Shown: positions 19,308 to 28,997, counted from the stretch's first letter. The stretch: DNA of 64,000 bases from an uncultured Ignavibacteriota bacterium (GCA_903900335.1 CAIUMP010000030.1:72068-136067); one strand, 5' to 3'. The notes: generated by a model not told the origin, from the letters alone. Numbers and translations are program-made.

Positions 19308-20276
19308 CTACTTCTTGCGATAGACCGAGAAGTCCGGAACAATGCCGTTTGCAACTTCACTCGTGACATAAAAGGCGTCGCCTCGAACCGACCAACAAAC
19401 GGCCTCGCCCTGCTCCTCCGGTACATACGGCTCTTGCCGAGGGGTTCGCAGCAATGCGGAAACGACAGACTCTCCTGCACCGCGTTTCCAGTAGTACACG
19501 ATGCCATAGTTTTTCATGAGAATCTCGGTGCCGTCGAGTGAAATATCTCCCGCTGTAAGAGTTGCGAGCGGCAGTGTCGCCGGCTCCTTCATCGTGAAGA
19601 TGGTATCGGTCCGCTGAGGATAGGCCGCGCAATAGACATTCGCCTGGCCACCCTTCGAGACGACGTAGAGGTCTTTCGTAACCGGGTCGATCATGAGCGT
19701 CTCAGCATTATGAGGTCCATCGGGATAGAAGAATGTGATCTTCTCAACCGGTGCCGTTTGACCGTGATACACAGACGTTTCGAGTAGATCGTGTGGTTCT
19801 GGGAAGCGAAAGATATTGGAAGTTTGGTGCTTATTGTTGTTGTCGCCGATCTCTCCGAGATAAATATATGTCTTTGTCGGGTCGGGGCCTGGACCGACAG
19901 CGATGTCTTCCCAATCGCGGTTGCTTGCTCCGGTCACATCAAAATACGCGCGCTTGGTGCCGGTGCTGTCAAGCAAGAAGATCGTATTCGGATTTCCGCT
20001 ATCGTTGTGTGTCCAGAACATGCCCGGATATGCGCGGCTTGCAGCGAGGCCTGACGCCTCGGGGATCGCGGGATCGTTAACGGTGCCAAGTTGAACTTGT
20101 CCGTAAAAGGTATTTGTGTCGTACGGGATGCTGCCGTAGAGACCGATCGCAACAGTATCTGTCTTCACGTGGACCACCGGCACCGTGTCGGTCGGTAGCG
20201 TTGAAGATGGCTGTGAGCACGCTCCAAACGAAAGCGCAAAAAGCGCGGCGACCGCGCGTGTGAGTTTATTCCTCAT
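19308..20276 (-). CDS. Esterase-like beta-propeller lipoprotein
   Basis: The ATG at 20276 gives MRNKLTRAVAALFALSFGAC with a lipobox (SFGA-C). The 322-residue protein has the pattern EASGLAASRAYPGMFWTHNDSG, then DWEDIAVGPGP and YIYLGEIGDNN, then ETLMIDPVTKDLYVVSK. These elements are typical of a propeller family seen in phytase-like and SdiA-regulated-like proteins (ASG...W.HND.G; D.ED; IGDN). The acidic clusters suggest calcium binding. A phytase-like role beside the phosphatases would make sense but is only an inference, since other members of this superfamily are not phosphatases. Convergent with the phosphatase operon. Confidence 0.7.
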   Translation of the reverse strand: MRNKLTRAVAALFALSFGACSQPSSTLPTDTVPVVHVKTDTVAIGLYGSIPYDTNTFYGQVQLGTVNDPAIPEASGLAASRAYPGMFWTHNDSGNPNTIFLLDSTGTKRAYFDVTGASNRDWEDIAVGPGPDPTKTYIYLGEIGDNNNKHQTSNIFRFPEPHDLLETSVYHGQTAPVEKITFFYPDGPHNAETLMIDPVTKDLYVVSKGGQANVYCAAYPQRTDTIFTMKEPATLPLATLTAGDISLDGTEILMKNYGIVYYWKRGAGESVVSALLRTPRQEPYVPEEQGEAVCWSVRGDAFYVTSEVANGIVPDFSVYRKK

Positions 20277-20303
20277 TCTATTGTTACCGGTCAACTGTTG
20301 TTG

Positions 20304-20334
20304 AAAAAAGGCCCACCCGGGCGGATGGGCCTTT
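20304..20334 (-). terminator. Rho-independent terminator after the LIHYW-module T9SS gene
   Basis: Read on the minus strand: AAAGGCCCA (20334-20326), a ten-base loop, then TGGGCCTTTTTT (20315-20304). It stands 22 bases beyond the stop of the gene at 20356-23436 and 28 bases before the next minus-strand start. Confidence 0.85.
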
Positions 20335-20355
20335 GTAAGACGCCGGGAGTATGAC

Positions 20356-23300
20356 TTACCGAACGATGCAGAGCTTACCCTGATACCGGCGATCCCCCGA
20401 TGTGAAGATAAACGAGTACGTTCCGGGAATCAACTGAGATGCGTTGAACCGGAAGTCATGCGTTCCGGGTGCTTCGATTGTCCCTGCATATTGAGCGACC
20501 TCGCGGCCTAGGATATCGCGAATGCTCAGAGATGGAGCTGCCATACCCGTCGATTCATATTGTATCGTTGTACTCTCTCCAAAGGGGTTTGGCCAGACAC
20601 TGAAGCCGACACCTGACGAGACCGAATAGCCGACCCCTGAACCGACAATGTCGAACGGCTGAGAGTATCCCGTTGCGCCTTTCGAAAATCGTACGCGTAT
20701 CACAACACCAGATCGTTGCGTTATCGGAGCATTCCAGAGATAGCTTGATCCAGTGCCATACCCAAATCCATGCAGGATAGGTATCCAGGAGTTCTTTCCA
20801 TCATAGCTTACATCCAGATCCACGGATGAACCGAGCCAGCCGCTGGCGTTCCATTTTATGGGGATGCGGCCTCCCGGTATGACGGAAGTTACCGGCAACT
20901 TCGTAACGGGGTCATCCACTTCCACCGATGAGACGCTACCTGGCAGCATGATCACAAATGTGCCCAGATTTACACCGACGGTCTTGTTGGCATCGGTGAC
21001 GCGGATGATTGCGTGTTCACTCTGTACGTTAGGAACCGTCCAGACGTATGAAGTCGACGGCGTTGTTGATCCCACGGGCGTCCAGGTCACTCCAGAATCC
21101 AAAGAGCACTCAATGGTCCAGGTGTCCGTCACTGCACCATAGTAACCGAGACGCATCGTGTCAATCTGTCCGGCAAGCAGTGTATCTCCCTGCGATGGTC
21201 CATAGACATATATACCGCGTTTCGTCGGTGGCAAGATGATCTTGCTGCCTTCAATACAGATATTGTCAAATCTGTTATTGCCGCTGGTCTTATCTGTGTT
21301 ACCAACGAATCGAATACGGAAAACGAAATTCGGATTGTTGTTGATGACGGTATCGCCCGAAAGATTGAGCTGCACTAATCCCCAATTGGTACCCTGAAAT
21401 TTGTCCGGCGTTACATCCAATGAAGGGGCGGCACCGAGCTGCCATGTTGCACCGCTATCGCTGCTGATGTCAAAGAACTCCACCAGCTGACCGCTCGCGA
21501 CGCTCGAGGATTGCAATGCGTATGAAATGTGGATGTCCTTGTATCCGAGTGTGGAAATATAGAAACGCATTTCCATGCTATCCGTTGGGTTTCGCACACG
21601 CAATGCGTTCGACGCGGGCATTCCCAAGCGTGCGTTAGATGTGTCACCCGGAGCAACGTTATCGATATAACCACCGTAGGTTTTCGAGGCCTTCGGATCA
21701 AGCCAATAGACCAACGATGCCGGACTTGAGGGGAACACGGAGTAGTCGGCAGGCAAACTAGGAATTCCGGGATTGTGGTATGCCGTCGTCAGTGTATTGA
21801 AATGCCAGTAGTCGATCAAGTCAACCGGAGGTCCAGTCGGCGGCACGTAGGTGCCCTCGACGCTAAAGTTATCGATTCGTACCTGTCCATTTATCTGAGA
21901 ATTATTCCCTGCAAACCGAAGGCGATAGACGAGGCGCGGATTGTTGTTCGCGAGAGCCTCCCCTGTAAGATCCACAGAGACCAAACCCCAGCCGGGTGCG
22001 AGGAACGGCGCTCTGCCAATAGTATCGACCGGGCGTTTCAATGCAGTGGTCTTCCATGTCAGACCACTATCAAGACTATACTGCACTGAAGCGGTAAGTG
22101 GGCCGACGGTACCATCACCTCCCTGTAATGCGTAATGCAGGGAGATATCTCGGTAGGAGGTAGTCGGGATGTAGAAGCGCAGCTCGATGCTATCTGAAGG
22201 GTTATTCACCTGGAGGCATCGTCCGGCGGGGTTCGTCATTTGCCGGTTGGTCGTGTCCCCGGCGCTGCCACTTAAGAGTGCGATGTAGCTATCCGACACG
22301 TTCGGAAGGAGCTGGTACACAATTGCCGCCTTGCTTGGATCGATCGTTGAATAGTCGGCATAGACGATGATTTGACCGGGTAGGATGTACGGCCCGGCAA
22401 AACCATTGAAGTGCCAATAGTGAATCAGGTTAGCACTTGGTGGGGTAAGTCGTCCCGGCATGATCACGAAGGGCCGGCTGAAACCGACGGTATAGTTTGA
22501 GTCGATAATCTCAAGAATCGCCTGGGAGACTGGCTGTGACGTGTAGGGCACGGTCCAGGCAAAGGTTGAACCAGTGCCGGTACCAGCAAGCGTAAAGCGT
22601 GCGCCATTATCTGGTGAGTAATAGACTGTCTTCAGCGCGGATACGCGTCCGCCAACCGTGAGCCGAATGGAGTCTACGTCACCGGAATAGAGCGTATCCC
22701 CGACGCCAGGCACTCCGACAACGATGGTATTTGGTACGTCTCCTCCCTCTACTGAGAAATTATCAAACCGGTTATTCCCACTTGTTCCTGTATTCAACTG
22801 TGTCAGACGAATGCGGAATACAAGCTTCGGGTTGTTATTGACAGTTGTATCCTTGCCAAAGCTGATCTTCACCAAGCCCCAGGATGTTCCTTGATAAAGG
22901 GCAGGAGTAGTAAGCAACGTATCGACAGGTACATCATTGACGGTCAGGCCGTTTGCTTTGTTCTTCCAAGTAAGGCCACTATCGGTGCTGTATGCAAAGG
23001 ATTCGACCTTATCCCCACTGCCAGTGCTGGACGACTCCAGCGCATATTTCAGAACGATATTCGAATACCCAGTGGTAGGGATATAGACGCGTACTTCCGC
23101 GCTATCGGCCGGATTTCGAAATCGGAAGGCACTGCCCGCAGTGAAACCCTGACGATCATTTGTGTCACTGCCGGGGCTAACAGGGTCATAAAATCCTTTG
23201 TACGTCGTGGATGTACCTGAGAACAGCGCGTATTGCCAGAGCGCTTTGTTAGTATCAATTAAGGAGTAATCCGCTTTGATGGCCGGGTAACTGGTTAGTC

Positions 23301-23436
23301 CGGCAACCGTCGTGGGCGTTTTGTTAAAGCTCCAATAATGAATGAGTTTGTTTTGGGCTTGCAGCGTGGGTGCCGCGAAGAACGCAATAGAAATCACTGC
23401 GCACAAACGAAGGAAAATAATCTTAACGGGGGTCAT
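20356..23436 (-). CDS. Large T9SS-secreted protein with three LIHYWxFN modules
   Basis: The ATG at 23436 gives a signal peptide (VKIIFLRLCAVISIAFFAAPTLQAQ) and 1026 residues. Three homologous modules of about 200 residues begin LIHYWSFN (about residue 31), LIHYWHFN (about 336) and LIDYWHFN (about 538). Each continues with ADYS.ID, LRVRNP.DS.E.RFYIPT.GY, SSDSG.TW and NNNP.FV.RIRF.......NR.DNF.VEG, which looks like a jelly-roll carbohydrate- or adhesin-type beta-sandwich. Ig-like linkers (GDTLYSGDVDSIRLTVGG) separate them, and the end (WPNPFGESTTIQYES...GREVAQ) is a T9SS sorting domain. It shares the module with the next minus-strand gene. No enzyme motif was recognised; I infer a surface adhesin or binding protein. 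Confidence 0.83.
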   Translation of the reverse strand: MTPVKIIFLRLCAVISIAFFAAPTLQAQNKLIHYWSFNKTPTTVAGLTSYPAIKADYSLIDTNKALWQYALFSGTSTTYKGFYDPVSPGSDTNDRQGFTAGSAFRFRNPADSAEVRVYIPTTGYSNIVLKYALESSSTGSGDKVESFAYSTDSGLTWKNKANGLTVNDVPVDTLLTTPALYQGTSWGLVKISFGKDTTVNNNPKLVFRIRLTQLNTGTSGNNRFDNFSVEGGDVPNTIVVGVPGVGDTLYSGDVDSIRLTVGGRVSALKTVYYSPDNGARFTLAGTGTGSTFAWTVPYTSQPVSQAILEIIDSNYTVGFSRPFVIMPGRLTPPSANLIHYWHFNGFAGPYILPGQIIVYADYSTIDPSKAAIVYQLLPNVSDSYIALLSGSAGDTTNRQMTNPAGRCLQVNNPSDSIELRFYIPTTSYRDISLHYALQGGDGTVGPLTASVQYSLDSGLTWKTTALKRPVDTIGRAPFLAPGWGLVSVDLTGEALANNNPRLVYRLRFAGNNSQINGQVRIDNFSVEGTYVPPTGPPVDLIDYWHFNTLTTAYHNPGIPSLPADYSVFPSSPASLVYWLDPKASKTYGGYIDNVAPGDTSNARLGMPASNALRVRNPTDSMEMRFYISTLGYKDIHISYALQSSSVASGQLVEFFDISSDSGATWQLGAAPSLDVTPDKFQGTNWGLVQLNLSGDTVINNNPNFVFRIRFVGNTDKTSGNNRFDNICIEGSKIILPPTKRGIYVYGPSQGDTLLAGQIDTMRLGYYGAVTDTWTIECSLDSGVTWTPVGSTTPSTSYVWTVPNVQSEHAIIRVTDANKTVGVNLGTFVIMLPGSVSSVEVDDPVTKLPVTSVIPGGRIPIKWNASGWLGSSVDLDVSYDGKNSWIPILHGFGYGTGSSYLWNAPITQRSGVVIRVRFSKGATGYSQPFDIVGSGVGYSVSSGVGFSVWPNPFGESTTIQYESTGMAAPSLSIRDILGREVAQYAGTIEAPGTHDFRFNASQLIPGTYSFIFTSGDRRYQGKLCIVR

Positions 23437-23574
23437 GGAAGTAACTTGCGATTTGAAAGAAGGCACTATCAATAATTGGCCATTTGCGAATGACCAAAAT
23501 ATCCTTATGCGATTACGAGAGAATTACGACCGGTTTATCCTTAGACTACCGAATTGTTACCAAGTGGCACTGGT

Positions 23575-23601
23575 GGGTATCCGAAGTAATTACGGATACC
23601 C
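23575..23601 (-). terminator. Stem-loop downstream of the single-module T9SS gene
   Basis: A perfect nine-base inverted repeat, GGGTATCCG (23575-23583) and CGGATACCC (23593-23601), lies 25 bases past the stop of the gene at 23626-24585. It has no T-run, so it is a weak or factor-dependent terminator candidate, or a 3'-end protecting structure. Confidence 0.4.
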
Positions 23602-23625
23602 AATTCCGATCGAATCGTCGTTCAG

Positions 23626-24585
23626 TTAGAGCTTGGTAAATTTAGAACGGCCCAATATCTCTCCGCTGCTCTTTCGCAGAGTTGCGAAATACTCACCCGA
23701 GTGGAAATGATCGAGTGACAATCGGATGGGCTCATGAGCGTTCACCTTCTGAACTTCGATCAAACGTCCTGCAGCATCCAGAATAGTTAAACAACCATCT
23801 ACTTCAACGGTCATTTCAACTGCGATGAACTCGCGAGCCGGATTGGGATACACTGTGAGTTCGCTCATCGGAGTCACTACGCTTGCACCAACTCCCCCCG
23901 TAGCCTTGGCACCCTCGACGGTGACGTTGTCAATCCGATTGTTTCCGTTGGGATTGTTCACACGTCCTCCGCCAAACTTCAATCGAAGAATGAAGTTTGC
24001 GTTATTGTTGATTGCAGGATCGCTGAAAGTCAGCGTCACTAATCCCCAGAGGCTCCCTTGAAATTGCGGCTGATTGACGTTGACGAATGTGGCACTACCT
24101 CCATTGACTGAAATGCCCACGGACTTCCAGCTCTTTCCGCCATCTATGCTATAATCAAAGTCCTCAATGGTATCCCCGCTTCCGCTCATTTCGAGGGCAT
24201 ACTTCACGACGATGTTCTTATAGCCCGTCGTCGGGATGTGGAATTGCAGCTCCATGCTGTCTGGACTGGTGGGGTTGCGCACACGTAGCGCGGTACCTGC
24301 GCTATCACCCGCTACTAGGTTGGTCGAAGCATCTCCAGCCACGCCATCAACGTAACCGGAGTACGTCCGAGGGGCGTTTGCTGCCAGGACGTAGTTGATA
24401 GTGGCAGCATTGGTGTCAATCACTGAGAAGTGTGCTTTGAAGGCGGGAATATTTGGATTATTATAGACGGAAGTGCCTATCTGGTTAAAGTCCCAATAAT
24501 GGATGAGTGTTGTTTGGGCAGCACCTGAATTCGCGAAACCAACGCACAGCAGCAATAGATACGTAACTCGTAGCAAAGTATTCAT
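23626..24585 (-). CDS. T9SS-secreted protein with one LIHYWxFN module
   Basis: The ATG at 24585 gives MNTLLRVTYLLLLCVGFANSGAAQ, a standard signal peptide. The 319-residue protein has one module (LIHYWDFNQ, FSVIDTNAATINY, LRVRNPTSPDSMELQFHIPT, NNNANFILRLKFGG, NRIDNVTVEG) matching the three modules of the next gene downstream. The end (VYPNPAREFIAVEM...GRLIEVQ) is a T9SS sorting domain. The pair reads as a short and a repeat-expanded version of the same surface protein. The two start codons are 1.15 kb apart and in the same direction, so co-transcription is possible. Confidence 0.82.
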   Translation of the reverse strand: MNTLLRVTYLLLLCVGFANSGAAQTTLIHYWDFNQIGTSVYNNPNIPAFKAHFSVIDTNAATINYVLAANAPRTYSGYVDGVAGDASTNLVAGDSAGTALRVRNPTSPDSMELQFHIPTTGYKNIVVKYALEMSGSGDTIEDFDYSIDGGKSWKSVGISVNGGSATFVNVNQPQFQGSLWGLVTLTFSDPAINNNANFILRLKFGGGRVNNPNGNNRIDNVTVEGAKATGGVGASVVTPMSELTVYPNPAREFIAVEMTVEVDGCLTILDAAGRLIEVQKVNAHEPIRLSLDHFHSGEYFATLRKSSGEILGRSKFTKL

Positions 24586-25044
24586 TGAAATCGAATGTAA
24601 GAAATAGACCGTACCGAATAGTATCGGCAAACTTACGACTCCTTTGTTACTGGATGGTTACCCATGTGTTAGCAAGTCATCTTCGAATAATTACTTCCAC
24701 AATGTGTCATTTCCTCACTCTGTTTTTTCTGAGTTTGCCACGCTGGCGCTGGCGAGCCGATGCCTGTGGGACTTCGCATTGTACCGGCGTGACGGCAAAG
24801 GTTTGCTTAATAGATACGTAATCGGGGTAACTATATGATAGCATTAAAATCGGAACGAGAGGAATGACATAGTTCTTTTGGCTTCTGTCGCAGACGGAAC
24901 TCGCGAAATGTAATCAAGCGCACAATGACGTGACTTTGCTACCCGTTCTGTCCCGCAACCGGATTCAACAGAATTAATCGTTTCTCCGAATTCGGACGCG
25001 GAGCTTTACTCGTTACCCCACCAATTTCAACCCCCACCTTTCGA
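24586..25044. other. Divergent intergenic region
   Basis: 459 bases between two divergent starts. No RNA gene, strong hairpin or TAnnTTTG box was found. It must contain promoters for the LIHYW-module gene and for the cytochrome-type lipoprotein. Confidence 0.4.
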
Positions 25045-26304
25045 ATGAAGTATACTACACGCTCCCTCACGCAACATTGGTTGCGAGGCCGCAGCCAGAT
25101 CATGTTCATATTGTTTATCTGCTCCTTTGCCTTCGGGGAGGTGGGATGTGGTTACCGAGTGGACTCACCGATTACCGGTGGTACAAGCGGAATTGCGATT
25201 TCTGTTACTCCCAAGACCGACACACTAGCACAAGCTGGGGTACTTACGCTGGTCTCTTCCGTAACGGGGTGGAAGCAGGACAGCACCGTTAGTTGGTCGA
25301 TCGTTGGCTCAGGAGTTGGAACTCTCACTTCAACTGGGTCGATTGCCACGTTCACCGCTCCGTCAACGCTCGTTCAAAGCCCTTTGATTGTGAGTGTCAT
25401 GGCACGATCACATGAAGATACGTCTCGTGTCGCCTTTGCCACGATCACAATTAGGAAACAAGTTGACACGACGACCCATTTGCAATTGATTATCGCGCCA
25501 TGGACCGTGACGTTGCAAGTTGGCAGGACGCAGCAATTCACCAGTACCGTGAGTGGGAGTTCGAACAACGGAGTTACCTGGAGCCTGGTGAGCGGTTATG
25601 GAAGCATCTCCTCAACGGGTTTATATACGGCTCCGTCTTCAATTGCAGGTTCTTCAGCCCAGGATATTATCAGAGCCACTGCCATGGAGGATACCAACGT
25701 CTCTGCTCAGGCGACCATCACCATTCTTTCAGCTGCGGATACGACCCCTTGCTTCTCTCGTGACGTTCAACCGATAATCACTAGCAACTGTGGGATGAGT
25801 GGCTGCCACAATGGTGGGGCGCAGAAGAGCCTTCTCACGTACGCTGGCGTTCGTAACTATGTGACACCAGGCAGCGCCATCGGAAGCAAATTGTACAAAG
25901 ACGTCAGTGGAGCCGGTAAACGCATGCCGCCCACCCCACGGACCGCGCTTACCAAGGATCAGATCGCCCTGATCGGGCGATGGATCAACGCTGGCGCACT
26001 AAATACCACCTGCGTAGTGGATACAACCGGTGGCTGTGACACAAGTCTCGTCTTGTACTCGGCATTTGTTCATATCACGCTTCAGAATAACTGCCTAGGT
26101 TGCCACGCTGGCTTGAACCCCTCTGGCGGGGTTGATCTATCAACCTACTCCAGTGTGCAGACGGTAGCTAATGATGGACGCTTGGTTGGCAGTCTCCTGG
26201 GTACAGCCCCAAACTTCATCATGCCTCAGAACGGAGGACCGCTCGACGCATGCACTATCGCCAAAATAAGAGCATGGGTAAATCACGGCGCTGCGAACAA
26301 CTAA
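25045..26304 (+). CDS. Ig-like and planctomycete-type cytochrome c domain lipoprotein
   Basis: A protein of 419 residues with an N-terminal hydrophobic segment ending in a lipobox (GEVG-C). Residues about 45-130 and 145-225 are Big2-like Ig domains (ISVTPKTDTLAQAG..., LIIAPWTVTLQVGRTQQF). The C-terminal third has two haem-site-like motifs: CGMSGCH (about residue 248, CX4CH) in the context FSRDVQPIITSNC, and CLGCH (about residue 349, CX2CH). This matches the PSCyt1-like cytochrome domains of Bacteroidota and Planctomycetes, including MPP or MPQ distal to each motif as a possible axial Met. It may carry two haems and act in extracytoplasmic electron transfer, but partners are unknown. It is convergent with a TonB receptor. 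Confidence 0.78.
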   Translation: MKYTTRSLTQHWLRGRSQIMFILFICSFAFGEVGCGYRVDSPITGGTSGIAISVTPKTDTLAQAGVLTLVSSVTGWKQDSTVSWSIVGSGVGTLTSTGSIATFTAPSTLVQSPLIVSVMARSHEDTSRVAFATITIRKQVDTTTHLQLIIAPWTVTLQVGRTQQFTSTVSGSSNNGVTWSLVSGYGSISSTGLYTAPSSIAGSSAQDIIRATAMEDTNVSAQATITILSAADTTPCFSRDVQPIITSNCGMSGCHNGGAQKSLLTYAGVRNYVTPGSAIGSKLYKDVSGAGKRMPPTPRTALTKDQIALIGRWINAGALNTTCVVDTTGGCDTSLVLYSAFVHITLQNNCLGCHAGLNPSGGVDLSTYSSVQTVANDGRLVGSLLGTAPNFIMPQNGGPLDACTIAKIRAWVNHGAANN

Positions 26305-26360
26305 TGTTCTATCGAACGGCGAAAGCTTGGTCAGTCGGCCTCAGCTGAACAGGACTGCGC

Positions 26361-28595
26361 TCAATGAATCGCGATACGAATGCCCCCGTTTATCGTCCGG
26401 CCTTCCAGCGGTACCCACAGATGGAGCGGACGAAAGCTAACTTCGCCGGGCACGCCGGAGTATATCGGTTCGTAACGGGTCTGTCGAACATCGAAGAGAT
26501 TCTCGGCATTTAAGAAAATGTGGACAGGTCCGAACGCCTTTTCAACCAGCGCACCAATCAACCAATATGGAGGAGTAGTGGAGCGAAATGGATTCTCTTC
26601 CACACGCTGCTCGCCGGTGAAATATCCTTCGACCCCTGCCTTGATGCCCTCTTCTTCATCTTCGTAGCTCGCAGCGATGCCAAGCCAATGTTTGGGATTT
26701 AGCTCCAACTGGTATTCGTTACCGCCATTTGTTTGGCGAGTATCGAGATACGTGTACCCAAGCGAGAAATGAATATCTTCGAGGCTGAGCCCTGCAGTCA
26801 ATTCCACTCCTCGCGAAACCGTGGGACCAGTTGCGCTGCGGATGTAGATGATGTTCGATTCAAGCGAATCGTTATTAATGAGGAGAGCATGGTCGAGCTG
26901 CGTCGCAAAGAGTGCGAGATCGAACTTGGCTGCAACGTCGCCAATGGGGGCGTGGTAATTTGCATCGAACGAGGCACTACGCGCTTGCTCTGCCTGCACG
27001 CCGATTAACGGACGAATGTTGTGGAAGCCATAGAGTTCTGCGTCTTCTAAAAAAATGGTTGGGGCTTTGAAGCCCGTTCCAGCACCGAAATGAAAGGTAA
27101 GTGCTCCGTCAGGACGATACATGATCGAAGCTCGCGGCGTCACGAACGAGCCATACACGTTGTGAATATCGTAACGAAGACTTCCAAGCAACTCCCACTG
27201 TTTGCTGAACGTAATATCGTCCTGCGCCCAACCACCGATGTCGGCAAAACTGTAGCTTGTCGGCAGTACAACATTGGGTGTTTGATCTTCAAAGTTGTCG
27301 CTCGTATATGCAGCGCCGACTTGCAACCGATTATCGCCGAACGCAGTCTCGTACTGCGCATCGGCGAAACGCGTGTTCTGAACACCATCGAACGGACTCG
27401 CACCAAAGTAGCTATTGCGTTCGAGCCGCATTCCAGCAAGTTGAAGCGAAGCCGAACTGATCTTATTGATCCTCCATGAGAGCGTTTGTGCAAGATCGAT
27501 TTGATTGCTTTTGTTGCTTTCGGACCACGGCGTCGTCGTTCCGATGGATGATTCAGTGGCATTCGTCATACCCCCGAGCCGCTCCTCATGAAGATACGTC
27601 ATCGTAGTTGTGCCAGTCAGGTTATCGACAAGCTCATAGTTCAACTTCGGTATAACAGCAAAGCGCGTTGATTGAGGAATATCGGAGAAGCCATCCCCAT
27701 CGACATCAACCATCGCTTGTTTGCTAAATGCAACGAGCAGCGTCCCTCCGAACTCATCAAACATCTGACCATAAAATGCGGAGGCATCATAACCCTGGCG
27801 GCTGGAGGCATTAAGCACGGCATCAAACTCTGGTTGCTCGGCGGGATTCTTGGTGATGAAATTGAGGAGACCGGCGATGGCGTCCGGTCCGTAGAGAGCG
27901 GAGCTGGCACCTTTGATGATCTCTACTCGGCGCAGGTTGAGCGGTGCCAGTTGGGTAAGCCCGAAACCGGAGCCAAGTCCGCTCGCGCTGGGAATGCCAT
28001 CAATGAGCACTTGTGTATAGCGTCCATCCAATCCTTGTATGCGAATGTTCGCGGATCCCGCAGTTGCAGAGGTCTCCTGTATTCTTGTCCCCGCTGATTC
28101 ATTGAGTAACTCGATCACGCTTGAGGGTTTCTCCATTACCTTCTCTTCGATCTCTTCCTGCGAGACGATCTCAACTCTAACGGGGACATCGTCAATCGAA
28201 CGCTCCGAACGCGTGCCGGAGACGACGACTTCTTCCGCCTGCTTTATGATCGGTATTAAATAAATGCGAATAGAGATTGATTCTCCTGCCAGTGATCCCG
28301 CGACTGTCAGCAGACGCTTGAAGGGGGCATACCCGCTCGATGACGCTGCAAGTTGATACTGGCCCGGTGGCACTTTGCCGAACATGACTTGACCCGCGCC
28401 ATCCGAGACACCACCAAACGTCGGTCCATCCTCGTCGGCGCTCGCTACTTTCACTCTTACACCTTGCAATTCATCCTTCGTAGAGCTATCGGAGACGGTG
28501 ACGATGATGCGAGATGATTGGGAGTACCCTCGATTGGGAATGCCAATCCAAAAAAGTAGCGAGGCAAAAAGCAGAGTTTTCGACAATAGGCACAT
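26361..28595 (-). CDS. TonB-dependent receptor (FepA/BtuB-like)
   Basis: The ATG at 28595 gives a signal peptide (SKTLLFASLLFWIGIPNRGYSQ) and 744 residues. A carboxypeptidase-regulatory-like domain occupies about residues 29-113 (DSSTKDELQGVRVKV). A TonB-box-like EEVVVSGTRSER (about 121) precedes a clear plug domain: VELLNESAGTRIQE-type, NIRIQGLDGRYTQVLIDG, VEIIKGASSALYGPDAIAGL. The rest is a barrel ending RTINGGIRIAIH. Plug motifs resemble siderophore, vitamin B12 or metal-chelate receptors. No cobalamin-type riboswitch elements were found upstream, so the substrate is open. Confidence 0.9.
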   Translation of the reverse strand: MCLLSKTLLFASLLFWIGIPNRGYSQSSRIIVTVSDSSTKDELQGVRVKVASADEDGPTFGGVSDGAGQVMFGKVPPGQYQLAASSSGYAPFKRLLTVAGSLAGESISIRIYLIPIIKQAEEVVVSGTRSERSIDDVPVRVEIVSQEEIEEKVMEKPSSVIELLNESAGTRIQETSATAGSANIRIQGLDGRYTQVLIDGIPSASGLGSGFGLTQLAPLNLRRVEIIKGASSALYGPDAIAGLLNFITKNPAEQPEFDAVLNASSRQGYDASAFYGQMFDEFGGTLLVAFSKQAMVDVDGDGFSDIPQSTRFAVIPKLNYELVDNLTGTTTMTYLHEERLGGMTNATESSIGTTTPWSESNKSNQIDLAQTLSWRINKISSASLQLAGMRLERNSYFGASPFDGVQNTRFADAQYETAFGDNRLQVGAAYTSDNFEDQTPNVVLPTSYSFADIGGWAQDDITFSKQWELLGSLRYDIHNVYGSFVTPRASIMYRPDGALTFHFGAGTGFKAPTIFLEDAELYGFHNIRPLIGVQAEQARSASFDANYHAPIGDVAAKFDLALFATQLDHALLINNDSLESNIIYIRSATGPTVSRGVELTAGLSLEDIHFSLGYTYLDTRQTNGGNEYQLELNPKHWLGIAASYEDEEEGIKAGVEGYFTGEQRVEENPFRSTTPPYWLIGALVEKAFGPVHIFLNAENLFDVRQTRYEPIYSGVPGEVSFRPLHLWVPLEGRTINGGIRIAIH

Positions 28596-28775
28596 TAGGC
28601 GCGGCGATGATTACACTCAGATGCCAAACAACATACGAAGTCCGGTTAGTGGTCGTTGTGGAGTGTTATTATACTATTATGAAGCAGAGTGTTCAGAGAG
28701 GTTCATCCTTCCTTATTCTTAGAAACCTTGACCGAGGGCATGCTATGCTTCCTGCCAGATAAGGCATCCTCCCAT

Positions 28776-28997
28776 TTACCCTAAAGCTCCACGGTCCGGC
28801 TTTCTCTGAGCCACTACTTCTGTGTACCGATCTGTGTAATGGTCAAGTAGCTGATTCTGCCATTTTTGTATCGTCTTCAACGACACATAGTCTGAGACGG
28901 CAATCGTGGCTTCGCAGCCCGGTGGTGGCTTCAAAGAGGAGTAACCCCATGCTGAGGAGACAAATCCTAGTACAACCATACATACAGACCGCATCAT
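28776..28997 (-). CDS. Possible small secreted protein
   Basis: A 73-residue reading starts MMRSVCMVVLGFVSSAWG, which has the shape of a signal peptide. It is followed by a 55-residue polar, helical-looking part (CEATIAVSDYVSLKTIQKWQ) with no known motif. Against it, its start codon at 28997-28995 overlaps the ATG of the divergent gene at 28996, leaving no promoter space unless that gene starts further in (GTG 29050 or ATG 29080). It could equally be a chance frame. Confidence 0.3.
   Translation of the reverse strand: MMRSVCMVVLGFVSSAWGYSSLKPPPGCEATIAVSDYVSLKTIQKWQNQLLDHYTDRYTEVVAQRKPDRGALG

Noticed and set aside
28596-28775. Possible cobalamin riboswitch upstream of the second TonB receptor
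   Set aside because: No B12-box or surrounding conserved helices could be found on the minus strand.
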